Assembly: GCF_003575975.1 (NCBI RefSeq)
Contig: NZ_QQXK01000027.1
Coordinates: 1 to 59,018 of the forward strand
DNA: 59,018 bases
Direction of reading: 5' to 3'
Origin: Galactobacter valiniphilus
GTDB lineage: Bacteria; Actinomycetota; Actinomycetes; Actinomycetales; Micrococcaceae
Of the stretch, positions 16,549-25,331 are shown one piece after another (positions within the stretch are counted from its first letter, which is position 1; every line of letters starts with the position of its first letter). Both the position numbers and the translations under genes were made by a program. Under the pieces are notes generated by a model, which did no database searches, was not told the DNA's origin, and saw only the letters and a list, made by a program, of their open reading frames with translations.

Positions 16549-16641
16549 AAGGCACGACGGCGCGTGGCCGGGACCCGCGCGCAACGGCGCGGGGCACAAT
16601 GGGGCTGGCAACGCCGCCCACCCTCAGCGAAGGAGCACGCC

Positions 16642-17379
16642 ATGACCGCCGCAACCCATGGACCTGACCGCTCGCAGGACGCGGCGGCCGAGCTGGCCTT
16701 CAGCCAGGCGATCCACGCCCTCAGCGACGACGACGTCGCGGGCCCCAGCCTGCTCCCCGGCTGGAGCCGCGCCACGCTCATCGCGCACGTCAGCGGCAAC
16801 GCGCAGGCCTTCGCCCGCGCCATCGCCGGCGCCACCTCGGGCGGCGACACCCGCATGTACGACTCCCGCGAGCAGCGCAACGCCCAGATCGAGGAATACG
16901 CCCGGCTGCACCCCGCCGATCTGCGTGCCCTGAGCGACGCCTCCGCCGCCTCGCTCGTCGAGGCGTGGGACGGCCTCACCCCCGAGCAGTGGTCGCTCGC
17001 CTTCACGAACGGCCAGGGCAATCCCATGCCGCTCGCCGGAACCGTCAAGGGCCGCACCCGCGAGGTGTGGGTGCACCTCGTGGACCTGGACGCCGGGCAC
17101 ACCTTCGCCGACGTCCCCGCCGACATCGCGGACGCCGTGCTCCGCGAGGTCTGGGCCTCCTGGACCACCCGCGGCGCCGACGCCGGGCTGGCGATCGCGA
17201 CGCAGGCGGCCGACGGCGCGCCACTCACCCTGGGCGCGGCCGAGGCCCCTGGCGTCACCCTCGTGACCGGATCGCTCGCCGCGGTCGCCGGCTGGGCCAC
17301 GGGCCGCACGCGCGAGGGCGTCACCGCCGTGAGCGCCTCGGGTCCCGCTCCGTTGCCCGCCGCCCCCGACTGGATCTGA
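16642..17379 (+). CDS. maleylpyruvate isomerase family mycothiol-dependent enzyme (DinB-like)
   Basis: The family uses mycothiol and a metal in a DinB four-helix bundle; the substrate here is unknown. Markers are LLPGWSRATLIAHVSGNAQA, with the first metal His, and REVWVHLVDLDAGHTFADVPAD, with the second His, which closes the N-terminal domain. The C-terminal ~90 residues form the usual lid (ADIADAVLREVW, then LVTGSLAAVAGWATGR). The ATG at 16642 has AAGGAG 8 bases upstream. Length is 245 residues. Presence of this family fits an actinobacterial host that makes mycothiol. Confidence 0.88.
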   Translation: MTAATHGPDRSQDAAAELAFSQAIHALSDDDVAGPSLLPGWSRATLIAHVSGNAQAFARAIAGATSGGDTRMYDSREQRNAQIEEYARLHPADLRALSDASAASLVEAWDGLTPEQWSLAFTNGQGNPMPLAGTVKGRTREVWVHLVDLDAGHTFADVPADIADAVLREVWASWTTRGADAGLAIATQAADGAPLTLGAAEAPGVTLVTGSLAAVAGWATGRTREGVTAVSASGPAPLPAAPDWI

Positions 17380-17440
17380 CCGCGCCGCCCCGCCGCGCGG
17401 TGCCCTCCCCGACGGTGCCGCGCGCGGGTAGATTGCGGCC

Positions 17441-18355
17441 ATGACCAAGACAGAGATGGACCTGGTGCCCACGCAGTCCTTCGAGCAGGCGCAGACCGAA
17501 GCCGACCGACTGCACCGTTCAGGTGCCATGACGCTCATTTCGCTCGCCGCGTTCTGGGGCATCGCAGCGGCCCTCTACCAATGGGGTTCGCCGCTCGCGG
17601 GGCAGATCGCCCTGCTCATCGGCAGCGCCGCCGCGCACCCCGTCGCCTGGCTGGTGCTCAAGCTCGCGGGCGGCCCGGCCATGGTTCCGCGCAGCAACCC
17701 GCTCTCGCCGCTCTTCTACCAGGTCAGCGCCGTCCCGCTCGTCGTGACGCTCAGCGCCATGGGCCTGGCCGACGCCCGCCCCGACGCCTTCTTCGCCGGC
17801 GCCATGCTCGGCCTGGCCGCCGCCTTCCTTCCCTCCTCGAGCCTCTACGGCCGCAAGCTGTACCTGGTCCTGGCCGCTGTCTTCACGATGCTCCCCGTGG
17901 TGGCGTGGTTCGCGGCCCAGCCGCTGCTTCCCTGGTTCGGCCTGATCGGCGTGGCCCTCCTCCTCGTCTCCGGAGCGCTCCTGCTGCGCCGCCTCGGCGG
18001 CCTGGGTGCGGCCCCGCGTGAGGGCGTAGGGCACGACGACGCCCCGCTCACCACGGGCGGCGCCGTCGCCTCCGCGCCGGCCGCGGGCGGCGACGCCGGC
18101 GCGCTAGAAGCGCCGGAGGCCGCGCCGCGCACCAACGATTCCTTCTTCGACGCCGAGGCACCGGCGGGCTCGACGAACCCCACCGAGGCCATCGCCGCCG
18201 ACCGCCCCGCTTGGGGCGGCACCGCTACCCCCGCCCCGGGCGAGGCGAACGCCTGGGCCAACCCCGCGCCGTCGGGCAGTGACGACGACCCCCTCGACAA
18301 CGGGGTCATCACCGACGCCGATCTCGACCGCCCCAACCACAAGCCGGAGGCCTGA
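17441..18355 (+). CDS. membrane protein of unknown function with disordered acidic tail
   Basis: 304 residues: a charged N-terminus, about six hydrophobic segments (residues 30-185), then a Pro/Ala/Asp-rich tail of about 110 residues with no predicted structure. Motifs such as HPVAWLVLKLAG and NPLSPLFYQVSAVPL are not enough for a firm family call. The tail holds one copy of the 12-mer CGCCGTCGGGCA (18267-18278). The following aldo/keto reductase starts 3 bases after the stop, so the two are probably co-transcribed. Confidence 0.7.
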   Translation: MTKTEMDLVPTQSFEQAQTEADRLHRSGAMTLISLAAFWGIAAALYQWGSPLAGQIALLIGSAAAHPVAWLVLKLAGGPAMVPRSNPLSPLFYQVSAVPLVVTLSAMGLADARPDAFFAGAMLGLAAAFLPSSSLYGRKLYLVLAAVFTMLPVVAWFAAQPLLPWFGLIGVALLLVSGALLLRRLGGLGAAPREGVGHDDAPLTTGGAVASAPAAGGDAGALEAPEAAPRTNDSFFDAEAPAGSTNPTEAIAADRPAWGGTATPAPGEANAWANPAPSGSDDDPLDNGVITDADLDRPNHKPEA

Positions 18356-18358
18356 GGC

Positions 18359-19192
18359 ATGCCCGTCACCCACGTTTCGCACCGCGGACTCACCCTGCCC
18401 GCCGTGGGGCTTGGCACCTACAAGCTCAAGGGCGCCGTGGGCGCCGAGGCCATCGCGCGCGGCGTGCAGCTCGGCTACACGCTGCTGGATTCGGCCTACA
18501 ACTACGAGAACGAGGGGACGGTCGGCGAGGGCATCCGCGCGTGCGGGGAGCCGCGCGGTGGGCTCATCGTCACGTCCAAGCTCCCGGGGCGCTACCAGCG
18601 CCACGACGACGCGCTGGTCACGGTGCAGGAGAGCCTGTACCGCACGGGGCTCTCGAACATCGACCTGTACCTGATCCACTGGCCCAACCCGGCCCAGGGC
18701 CTGTACGTCGAGGCCTTCGAGGCGCTGCTCGAGGCCCGCGAGGCGGGGCTGATCTCCCATGTGGGCGTGTGCAATTTCCTGCCCGAGCACCTCGAGGCGC
18801 TCAAGGACGCCACGGGCGAGTACCCCGAGGTCAACCAGATCGAGCTGCACCCCTACTTCCCGCAGACCGAGGCGCTGGCCTTCCACCGCGAGCGCGGCAT
18901 CATCACGCAGGCGTGGAGCCCGCTGCGCCGCGGCGGTGAGCTCTTCGAGGAGCGGGCGATCACCGCGCCGGCCGCGCGGCTGGGGGTCTCCCCGGCCGAG
19001 GTCGTGGTGGCGTGGCACGTGGCGATCGGCTCGCTGCCGATCCCGAAGTCGGCCCACCCGGACCGCCAGCTGGCGAACCTGCGCGCGCAGGACCTCGAGC
19101 TCACGCCCGAGGAGGTCGCGGCGATCACGGCCCTGGGCCGACCCGACGGGCGCATGAAGAATCAGGACCCGGCCGTCTACGAGGAATTCTGA
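18359..19192 (+). CDS. aldo/keto reductase
   Basis: An NADPH-dependent reductase of carbonyl compounds. The catalytic tetrad is complete: Asp44 and Tyr49 (LLDSAYNY), Lys74 (VTSKLPG) and His107 (YLIHWP). GVCNF, QIELHPYFPQ and the C-terminal cofactor block IPKSAHPDRQLANL are present. The length of 277 is typical of the 2,5-diketo-gluconate reductase group. The start ATG at 18359 follows the membrane-protein stop by 3 bases. The physiological substrate cannot be inferred. Confidence 0.95.
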   Translation: MPVTHVSHRGLTLPAVGLGTYKLKGAVGAEAIARGVQLGYTLLDSAYNYENEGTVGEGIRACGEPRGGLIVTSKLPGRYQRHDDALVTVQESLYRTGLSNIDLYLIHWPNPAQGLYVEAFEALLEAREAGLISHVGVCNFLPEHLEALKDATGEYPEVNQIELHPYFPQTEALAFHRERGIITQAWSPLRRGGELFEERAITAPAARLGVSPAEVVVAWHVAIGSLPIPKSAHPDRQLANLRAQDLELTPEEVAAITALGRPDGRMKNQDPAVYEEF

Positions 19193-19240
19193 GCAAGACA
19201 GGCTAGGGCGCAGACGCGCAACCCAGCCGCGGCACGGAGG

Positions 19241-19729
19241 CTAGGTGTTCCCGCCCTCGGCGAGCGCGGCGAGGGTGGCCGTGACGGCACCCCAGCCCTC
19301 GTGGAAGCGGAGCTCCTCGTGCTTGGCGCGGTCCGCCTCCGAGCGGTGGCGGACGACCACCTTGTAGTCGGTCCCCTCTGGGTGTTCGCCCAGCATGACG
19401 TGCGCCGTGATCGCCACGGGCGTCGGCTCGGCCGGGCGCAGGGAGGCGTGCACCGCGTTGGTGAAGATCAGCAGCTCCCTCGGCTCCACGGCGAGGTAGG
19501 CGTTGTTGGTGTGCTGCGACCACTCAGCGCCGTCCTCGCTCATCGAGGTCACGAAGCCGCCGCCGGGGCGCAGGTCCAGCTCGTCGACGCGCGCGTGTAG
19601 CGGCGCCGGAAGCCACCAGCGCTCCAGGAGCCGCGGCTAGGTCCAGGCCTCCCAGACCTTCGCGGGATTGACCTTGATGAGGCGCTCGAGGCTCAGATCG
19701 AGGGTGGGCTCAAACGAGATGTACGGCAT
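19241..19729 (-). pseudogene. SRPBCC/AHSA1-family protein interrupted by an amber stop
   Basis: The start at 19729 gives MPYISFEPTLDLSLERLIKV, then NPAKVWEAWT followed by TAG (19637-19639). The same frame continues PRLLERWWLPAPLHARVDEL, DLRPGGGFVTSMSEDG and on to the stop at 19241. In the family the residue after WEAWT is usually a polar one before P-x-x-L-x-x-W, so one base change (CAG or GAG to TAG) explains the stop. With readthrough the protein would have the normal ~162 residues. An internal ATG at 19552 could give a 103-residue remnant lacking the N-terminal strand. A sequencing error is possible. Confidence 0.8.
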
Positions 19730-19797
19730 GGTCTCCCCCAGGGGCTGTGTGCGGCGGGCCGGGTTCGGGTGCCCCGGCTTGGGTGCGAGCGTACAGC

Positions 19798-20409
19798 TCA
19801 GGACGCGCCGGTAGCGGCGTTCTTGATGAAGGCCCGCACGAGCGCAGGGTCCTTCACCCCGGGCGCCGATTCGACGCCGCTCGCGACGTCGACACCCCAG
19901 GGCCGCGCGCGGCGCACCGCGTCCTCGACGTTGCCCGGCTTGAGGCCGCCGGCCAGGAGCCAGCGGCCCTCTGGTCGCGCGTCCTCCAGCGCCGAGAGGT
20001 CCCAGCTCTCGCCGCTGCCCGGCTTGGGCGCGTCGATGAGCAACAGCTCCTCGCCGTGAGAGCCGGCCACGGGGTAAGGGTCGTGCTCCAACGAGGTGGC
20101 GCGCCAGAGGCGGGGGAAGATCGCGGCCGCGGCGGCGAAGTCCTCCGGTCCGTAGGAAGGGCCGTGCAGCTGGAGCACGGAGGCACCCACCTCCAGGGCG
20201 AGGCGGGCGGCTTCCTCGGCCGGCTTGTCGTTGATGACCAGGACGGTCTCCACGGAGCAGTCGACCGCCGCGATGACCTCGCGCGCCCGCTCGGGGTCGA
20301 CGTAGCGCGGGCTCTTGGCGCTCATGTTGACGCCGATCGCGTCCACTCCCTCTGCGCACACCTCGCGCGCCATCTGGGCCGTGGTCACTCCGCAGACCTT
20401 GACGTACAC
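19798..20409 (-). CDS. trpF: phosphoribosylanthranilate isomerase
   Basis: Converts N-(5-phosphoribosyl)anthranilate to the ribulose form in tryptophan synthesis. The barrel shows YVKVCGVTT with the catalytic Cys, LQLHGPS, LLIDAPKPGSG with the catalytic Asp, LLAGGLKPGNV and GVDVASGVE. The 203-residue length matches a stand-alone enzyme. The start is GTG at 20409, with AGGAGG 8 bases upstream. Many actinobacteria lack trpF because PriA does both HisA and TrpF reactions, so a separate trpF is notable. It follows the TPP-enzyme gene by 73 bases on the same strand. Confidence 0.92.
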   Translation of the reverse strand: MYVKVCGVTTAQMAREVCAEGVDAIGVNMSAKSPRYVDPERAREVIAAVDCSVETVLVINDKPAEEAARLALEVGASVLQLHGPSYGPEDFAAAAAIFPRLWRATSLEHDPYPVAGSHGEELLLIDAPKPGSGESWDLSALEDARPEGRWLLAGGLKPGNVEDAVRRARPWGVDVASGVESAPGVKDPALVRAFIKNAATGAS

Positions 20410-20482
20410 GGGTAGCTCCTCCTGCTATTCGGTCTCCACTGTGTCACTGGGGCCGGGCCGATGCCAGTGCGTGTCCCCTGCC

Positions 20483-22270
20483 TCAGTGCCGGGCGAAGGC
20501 CTCCTGCAGCCACCACGCGCCACCATCGGAGGCGATCTTGGCGTCCAGCACGAGCGGCACGCGTTCCCCGGCCCGCACGCCGGCGAGCCAGTCCTCCACC
20601 ACCTCCAGGTCGGCCACGGACCGCACCACGGCCGAGCGCGCCCCAAAGCCGGCCGCGAGCGCCGCGAGATCCCGTTCGGGGAAGACCACGTCGCTCAGGT
20701 CGACACCGGAGTCGGCGGGACCGAAGTGATGCACCTCGGCGCCGTACGCCGCGTCGTCGTACACCACCACGAGCAGCGGCAGGGCGAGTCGCACGGCCGT
20801 CTCGAGGTCCGCGATCCCCATGAGGAAGCCGCCGTCGCCCGTGCCGAGCACGGGCAGGCGCTCGGGTTGGGCCAGTGCGGCGCCGATCGCGGTGCCGAGC
20901 CCCAGCCCGATCGACTGGAAGGCCTGCGTGAAGCAGAAGCCTCGCTCGTCGGGGACGCTGAGGTACTGCGCCGGGTAGCCCATGAAGTTGCCCGAATCGG
21001 TGGAGACCACGCGCGCGGCCGGCAGCACATCGCCCAGCACATCGCTGAGCACGCGCGGGTCGATCCGCCCGTCCCCGCCCAGATCGGGGGTGGGCGTGCG
21101 GTTCCACGTGCCCTCGGCGGCGATCCGCGCACCGACGGCCTCGGAGCGGTACCGCCCGCCCGGCTCGGCGTCGAGCCCCGAGCGCAGGTAGGCGAGCTCC
21201 TCGAGCGCGGCCACGGCGACGAGCCCCGCATCGCCCACCACGCGGACACCCACGGGCCGGTGCTTGCCGATCGCCGCGGCGTCGCGGTCCACCTGGACGA
21301 GCGTGGCGTCCGGCGCGAGCAGCGTGCCGCGGCGCGTGGTCCAGTCGTTCAGGGCGCAGCCAAAGGCCACCACCACGTCAGCACCGCGGATCAGCTCGGC
21401 GGCCAGATCGGTGGCGAAGCCGCCGGAGATCCCCAGATCGAAGGGATCGCGGGCGAAGAGCCCCTTGGCCACGGCACTCGTGGCGAGCAGGGCACCCGCC
21501 TCGGCGCCGAGCGCGCGCAGCGCGGGCCCGGCCTCGCGCGCGCCGCGCCCGGCGATGATGACGGGTCGCTCGGCCGCGCCCAAAGCGCGCACCAGCGCAC
21601 TCACGTCCTCACCCGAGGGCACGACGGCGGCCGGTGCCGCGGGCGAGGTGGTGCCGCCCGGCTCACCGGCGGCGGCCGACTCCCAGCCGGCCAGCGCCGC
21701 GGCGTCGGACGCCGACACCGGGTGGCCCTGCACGTCGATCGGCAGGTTCAGCAGCACCGCGCGCCCGGAGAGCGCCAGCTCCCACGCCGCGAAGAGCACA
21801 GCACCGGCCCGCTCGGGCGCGTCGATCGTCAGGGACTCGGCCCCCACGGCGGCCGCGAGCCCCGGCTGATCCATCGCGAAGTTGTTGTGGGGGTCCCCCG
21901 CGGGCGCCGCGGCGGAGATCAGGAGCAGGGGCGTGCGGGACTTGGCCGCCTCGCCCAGGCCCGTGGCGGTGTTGGTGAGCCCGCAGCCCTGGTGCACCGT
22001 CACGACGCCGACCCCGCCACCCATCCGGGAATACGCGTCGGCCATGACCACGGCGCCGCCCTCATGGCGCGCGGCGACAAACGGCACCCCGGCCGCGCGC
22101 AGCGCGCCCGTCACGGCAAAGTTGCCGGAGCCCACCACGCCGAAGGCGCGCGTGGCGCCCCACGCCGCCACGGCACGACCCACAAACTGGGCCACGCTGG
22201 GGGCCGGGCCGGCCCCCGAACCCGGCGCCGCGGCGTCGGGCCCTGCCTCCTCGGGAAGCCCAGCGCTCAC
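20483..22270 (-). CDS. thiamine-pyrophosphate-dependent enzyme (acetolactate synthase/benzoylformate decarboxylase-like)
   Basis: 595 residues with the three-domain plan of this superfamily. The N-terminal PYR domain has FGVVGSGN and the activating Glu in ARHEGGAVVMADAYSR. The central domain has PVIIAGRGA. The C-terminal domain has the TPP motif LGTGDGGFLMG, with DDAAYG where the usual N-N would be. The reaction cannot be fixed: decarboxylation of a 2-oxo acid or carboligation are both possible. The start GTG at 22270 overlaps the stop of the upstream cyclase gene (GTGA), so they are coupled and probably act on the same pathway. Confidence 0.88.
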   Translation of the reverse strand: MSAGLPEEAGPDAAAPGSGAGPAPSVAQFVGRAVAAWGATRAFGVVGSGNFAVTGALRAAGVPFVAARHEGGAVVMADAYSRMGGGVGVVTVHQGCGLTNTATGLGEAAKSRTPLLLISAAAPAGDPHNNFAMDQPGLAAAVGAESLTIDAPERAGAVLFAAWELALSGRAVLLNLPIDVQGHPVSASDAAALAGWESAAAGEPGGTTSPAAPAAVVPSGEDVSALVRALGAAERPVIIAGRGAREAGPALRALGAEAGALLATSAVAKGLFARDPFDLGISGGFATDLAAELIRGADVVVAFGCALNDWTTRRGTLLAPDATLVQVDRDAAAIGKHRPVGVRVVGDAGLVAVAALEELAYLRSGLDAEPGGRYRSEAVGARIAAEGTWNRTPTPDLGGDGRIDPRVLSDVLGDVLPAARVVSTDSGNFMGYPAQYLSVPDERGFCFTQAFQSIGLGLGTAIGAALAQPERLPVLGTGDGGFLMGIADLETAVRLALPLLVVVYDDAAYGAEVHHFGPADSGVDLSDVVFPERDLAALAAGFGARSAVVRSVADLEVVEDWLAGVRAGERVPLVLDAKIASDGGAWWLQEAFARH

Positions 22271-23040
22271 GCCTGCACCAGCGCGAAGACGCGCGCGGGC
22301 GAGGCAGTGCCGCCCACGATGGGCAGCGGCGAGACCACGATCGTCGCGCCGGTCGTGGGGAGCTGCTTGAGGTTCTGCAGCGAGGTGATGCCGTACTTGT
22401 CGTTGCCGAGCAGGTGGTAGTGCACGGGGAAGGGCGGGTCCAGCTCGGCGCCGCGGCCGGCGTCGATGCCCACGGTCTCCACGCCGATGCCGCTGATCTT
22501 GCGCTCGGTGGCCAGCCACAGGGCGCACTCGGCCGAAATGCCCGGCGTGTGCGAGCCCGTCTCGTCGGCGTTGAGGAAGGCCTCCTGGTCCTGCGAGTAC
22601 TGGTCCCAGCCGGTGCGGTAGAGCAGCCAGCCGTTCTCGGGCAGGCCGCCGTGCTGCGCCTCCCACTCGAGGACGTGCTCGCGCGTGAGCAGGAAGTCCG
22701 GGTCCGCCGTCGCCTCGGCGGCAAAGTCGAGGACCACGGCGGGGCCCACGAGGCGCGCGGGCTCGATCTGGGCCACGTCCTTGCCCTCACGGCCCGAGAC
22801 CCAGTGCACGGGCGCATCCAGGTGCGTGCCGATGTGCTCGCCCGTGTGGATGTTCGCGTGCTTCCAGAACGGGCCGGGCTCGTTGTACTCCGAGACCGTC
22901 TCGAGCGAGAAGTCGATGAGGTTCGCGAACGGCTCGGGCAGGCGCAGCGTGGGCGTCGCCGAGGAGAGCGGGTTGGTCAGGTCGACGACGCGGATCGAGG
23001 CGTCGGCGAGGCCGGTCAGGAGCTGAGCGATGGCGTTCAT
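22267..23040 (-). CDS. metal-dependent cyclase-family hydrolase (PF04199; kynurenine formamidase/isatin hydrolase type)
   Basis: The family hydrolyses cyclic or formyl amides. The metal motif is GEHIGTHLDAPVHW (H-x-G-T-H-x-D), followed by IGVETVGIDAG and PVHYHLLGNDKYG. Length is 257 residues. The ATG at 23040 has AAAGGA about 5 bases upstream. Within the family, KynB acts on N-formylkynurenine and isatin hydrolase on isatin; both lead towards anthranilate-type products, and trpF is two genes downstream. That link is suggestive only. Confidence 0.87.
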   Translation of the reverse strand: MNAIAQLLTGLADASIRVVDLTNPLSSATPTLRLPEPFANLIDFSLETVSEYNEPGPFWKHANIHTGEHIGTHLDAPVHWVSGREGKDVAQIEPARLVGPAVVLDFAAEATADPDFLLTREHVLEWEAQHGGLPENGWLLYRTGWDQYSQDQEAFLNADETGSHTPGISAECALWLATERKISGIGVETVGIDAGRGAELDPPFPVHYHLLGNDKYGITSLQNLKQLPTTGATIVVSPLPIVGGTASPARVFALVQA

Positions 23041-23165
23041 GGTGTCCTTTGCGCGAGCGGGCGGGCGTGGGGCCAGTCTGCTGTGAGCCCCGCCGCGCTG
23101 CCAATCACATGACACGCTCGGACGGGTATCCTCACGGCATCAGCTTTGCTTTTTCAGGGGGAAAC

Positions 23166-24779
23166 ATGCACAGCACGACGACGCACGGACGGGCTCGGCG
23201 CGGGACGCTCCTTCGCGGGCGGCTGGGACGGGCGGCGGCCCTCGCCGCCGCGTTGCTGATCGGGGGCCTGAGCGCGGCGGCACCCGCCACGGCGCTCGGC
23301 TTCGTCGATTCCGCCGGGGTCGGCTCGGCCGCCGTGGCACCGGCGGGCAAGAACCTCACCGGCATCGTCATCGACGACACCGCCGACGGCGGGCTTGGCG
23401 TGCTCAACGAGGCCAAGATCCGGGCGGGGCTCGAGGAGATCAACTTCAACGAGCCAACCAAGGTCGCCATCTACACGCGCGACGGGCTCTACGAGGACAA
23501 CATCAACACCAAGACGCTGCTACGGGCGCGGCAGAAACACCCTGACTGGATCTCCTCCTCCGACTCGGACAAGTGGGCGGACGGCCTCTTCATCATCACG
23601 CTCTCGGTGGAGCGCCGCGGCGGGGGCCAGATCGGCACCTACTTCGGCGAGGACCGCAAGGTGGGCACCGGCAACGAAAAAGCCATCCAGGACGCAGGCA
23701 AGACCAACTTCCGGGCCGCGGACTGGACCGCCGGCGTGCTCGACGTGGCCCAGGCCGCCGCGCGCAAGATGAACCAGCCCTGGTACTTGAGCCCCGGCCT
23801 CTGGTGGCCCGTGGGCATCGGCGGTGGGGTCGTCGGCATCGGCGCGGTGGTCGTGAGCGCGAGCCGTTCAAACAACCGTGACCGCATGGCGGCCGGGCTG
23901 GCGTCCGGCAAGAACTCGCTCACGCGCGTCACGATGGACCTCGACAACACCGAGCTCTCGGCCCGGGCCCTCCCGAAGACCGGTTCCAAGCACGCCGCTG
24001 ACCTCGAGGCGCGCTTCACCTCCTTCATGCAGAGGTACAGGGGCTTGCTCACCGAGCAGCAGGAGCTGGAGGCGACGGACAAAAAGCAGCGCAGCACCTC
24101 GGCGGTACGCGACCGGGCCGAGCTCTTTGCCGTGCAGGCCCAGGACCTCGACACGGTGGACGACGCCATCGCGGCGGCGGCGGCGTTGTACGCACGAACC
24201 GCCGGCTGGAGGGACGCCTGGCGCCTGCAGATCGCCCCGCTCGAGGAGGATCTGGCCGGCATCCCCGGGATCATCCAGACGGGGCAAAGCATGAGCTTCG
24301 GCTTCTGGGGTTCCGCGGAGCGCGAGGGGACCATGTCTGCGGCCTCGGCCGCGCTCGACGCGTGGCTTCCCACGGCGCGGCAGGAGCTGCAGGACGTCAG
24401 CGCGCAGATGGAGGCGGGCAGCATCGAGGTAGACGCCGCGCTGGATCGCCTCGTGGCGCTGCGCGCGGAACTCACCCAGCGACTGCGCGACTATTCCTCC
24501 GCCCAGATCGATGCCTTCGCGAAGACCGAGCGCGAGCGCGAGGAGATGCACGAACAGATGGACGCGGCACAGTCGAGCTCCCGCCGCCGCAGCGGTTCCA
24601 TCCTCGACATCACCTCGCCCACGATCTTCTGGTCGTCGGTGAACTATTCCACCGGCTACCAATCGGGTGTCTCCAGCGTGGAATCGTCTCGGTCCTCCGC
24701 CTCCTCGGGCGGCTCCACCACCGGCTACTCGGGCGGCGGCGGCAGCTTCTCCGGATCGGGCTCCTCATCACGCTTCTAG
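23166..24779 (+). CDS. secreted/membrane protein with TPM-like N-terminal domain (DUF5129-like)
   Basis: 537 residues. A Sec signal peptide ends near ATALGF (about residue 45). An extracellular domain (about 60-200: TGIVIDDTADGGLGVL, VAIYTRDGL, DGLFIITLSVERRG) resembles TPM/YgcG domains. One membrane helix follows (WWPVGIGGGVVGIGAVVVSA). The cytoplasmic part is largely helical, and a Ser/Gly-rich tail ends GSGSSSRF. I recall similar actinobacterial proteins as DUF5129; that name is from memory. The ATG at 23166 has AGGGGGAAAC directly upstream; an earlier in-frame ATG would disrupt the signal peptide. Monocistronic. Confidence 0.75.
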   Translation: MHSTTTHGRARRGTLLRGRLGRAAALAAALLIGGLSAAAPATALGFVDSAGVGSAAVAPAGKNLTGIVIDDTADGGLGVLNEAKIRAGLEEINFNEPTKVAIYTRDGLYEDNINTKTLLRARQKHPDWISSSDSDKWADGLFIITLSVERRGGGQIGTYFGEDRKVGTGNEKAIQDAGKTNFRAADWTAGVLDVAQAAARKMNQPWYLSPGLWWPVGIGGGVVGIGAVVVSASRSNNRDRMAAGLASGKNSLTRVTMDLDNTELSARALPKTGSKHAADLEARFTSFMQRYRGLLTEQQELEATDKKQRSTSAVRDRAELFAVQAQDLDTVDDAIAAAAALYARTAGWRDAWRLQIAPLEEDLAGIPGIIQTGQSMSFGFWGSAEREGTMSAASAALDAWLPTARQELQDVSAQMEAGSIEVDAALDRLVALRAELTQRLRDYSSAQIDAFAKTEREREEMHEQMDAAQSSSRRRSGSILDITSPTIFWSSVNYSTGYQSGVSSVESSRSSASSGGSTTGYSGGGGSFSGSGSSSRF

Positions 24780-24828
24780 CGGTGCCCGGACACCGCGAAG
24801 CCGCCGTACCGATGCAAGGATGGGTGCC

Positions 24829-25266
24829 ATGCGTGTGTGGAGCTTGCACCCCCGATACCTGGACGCCTCCGGCCTCGTGGCCTGCTGGCGCGAGACCCTC
24901 CTGGCCCAGAAGGTGTTGCGCGGCCTGACCCGCGGCTACACCAAGCACCCGCAGCTGCAGCGCTGGCGCGAGCAGGCCGAGCCAGTGGAGGCGATCGGCG
25001 CCTATCTGCACTTCCTCCACGCCGAGGCCACGGCGCGCGGCTACCGCTTCGACGCGTCCCGCATCGCCGTGCCGCCCACCAACCCAGATCGCTGGCTTGG
25101 GGTGATGAGCGTGAGCGAGGGGCAGCTCGCGTTGGAGCGGGAGCACCTGCGCGCCAAGCTCGAGGCGCGCTCCCCGGAGGCCCTGCCGCGCCTGGACGAC
25201 GTCGCGCTGCCCCATCCGCTCTTCGCCTCCGTGCCCGGCCGCGTCGCCGCGTGGGAGCGCGCCTAA
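24829..25266 (+). CDS. pyrimidine dimer DNA glycosylase-like protein (endonuclease V type)
   Basis: 145 residues with the N-terminal pattern of the Pyr_excise family: MRVWSLHPRYLDASGLVACW, then ETLLAQKVLRG, YTKHPQLQRW and AYLHFLHAEA. T4 endonuclease V excises UV-induced dimers with its N-terminal amine and a Glu. Here the N-terminal residue after Met is Arg, and the bacterial branch has not been well tested. The C-terminal half (PPTNPDRWLGVM, EREHLRAKLEARSPE) is typical of the actinobacterial branch. The ATG at 24829 follows CAAGGA by 7 bases. Confidence 0.75.
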   Translation: MRVWSLHPRYLDASGLVACWRETLLAQKVLRGLTRGYTKHPQLQRWREQAEPVEAIGAYLHFLHAEATARGYRFDASRIAVPPTNPDRWLGVMSVSEGQLALEREHLRAKLEARSPEALPRLDDVALPHPLFASVPGRVAAWERA

Positions 25267-25281
25267 CCCTCCCAGTCTTTT

Positions 25282-25307
25282 CACAGCGTGCAAAGTTGCA
25301 CGCTGTG
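25282..25307. promoter_or_regulatory. 26-bp operator dyad upstream of tetR/MMPL
   Basis: CACAGCGTGCAA (25282-25293) and TTGCACGCTGTG (25296-25307) are exact inverted arms around AG, 25 bases before the tetR start. TTGCAC in the right arm may be the -35 region. The position and symmetry fit autoregulation by the TetR protein. Confidence 0.8.
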
Positions 25308-25331
25308 CACCTTTGCTGGCACGCTTGAGGG

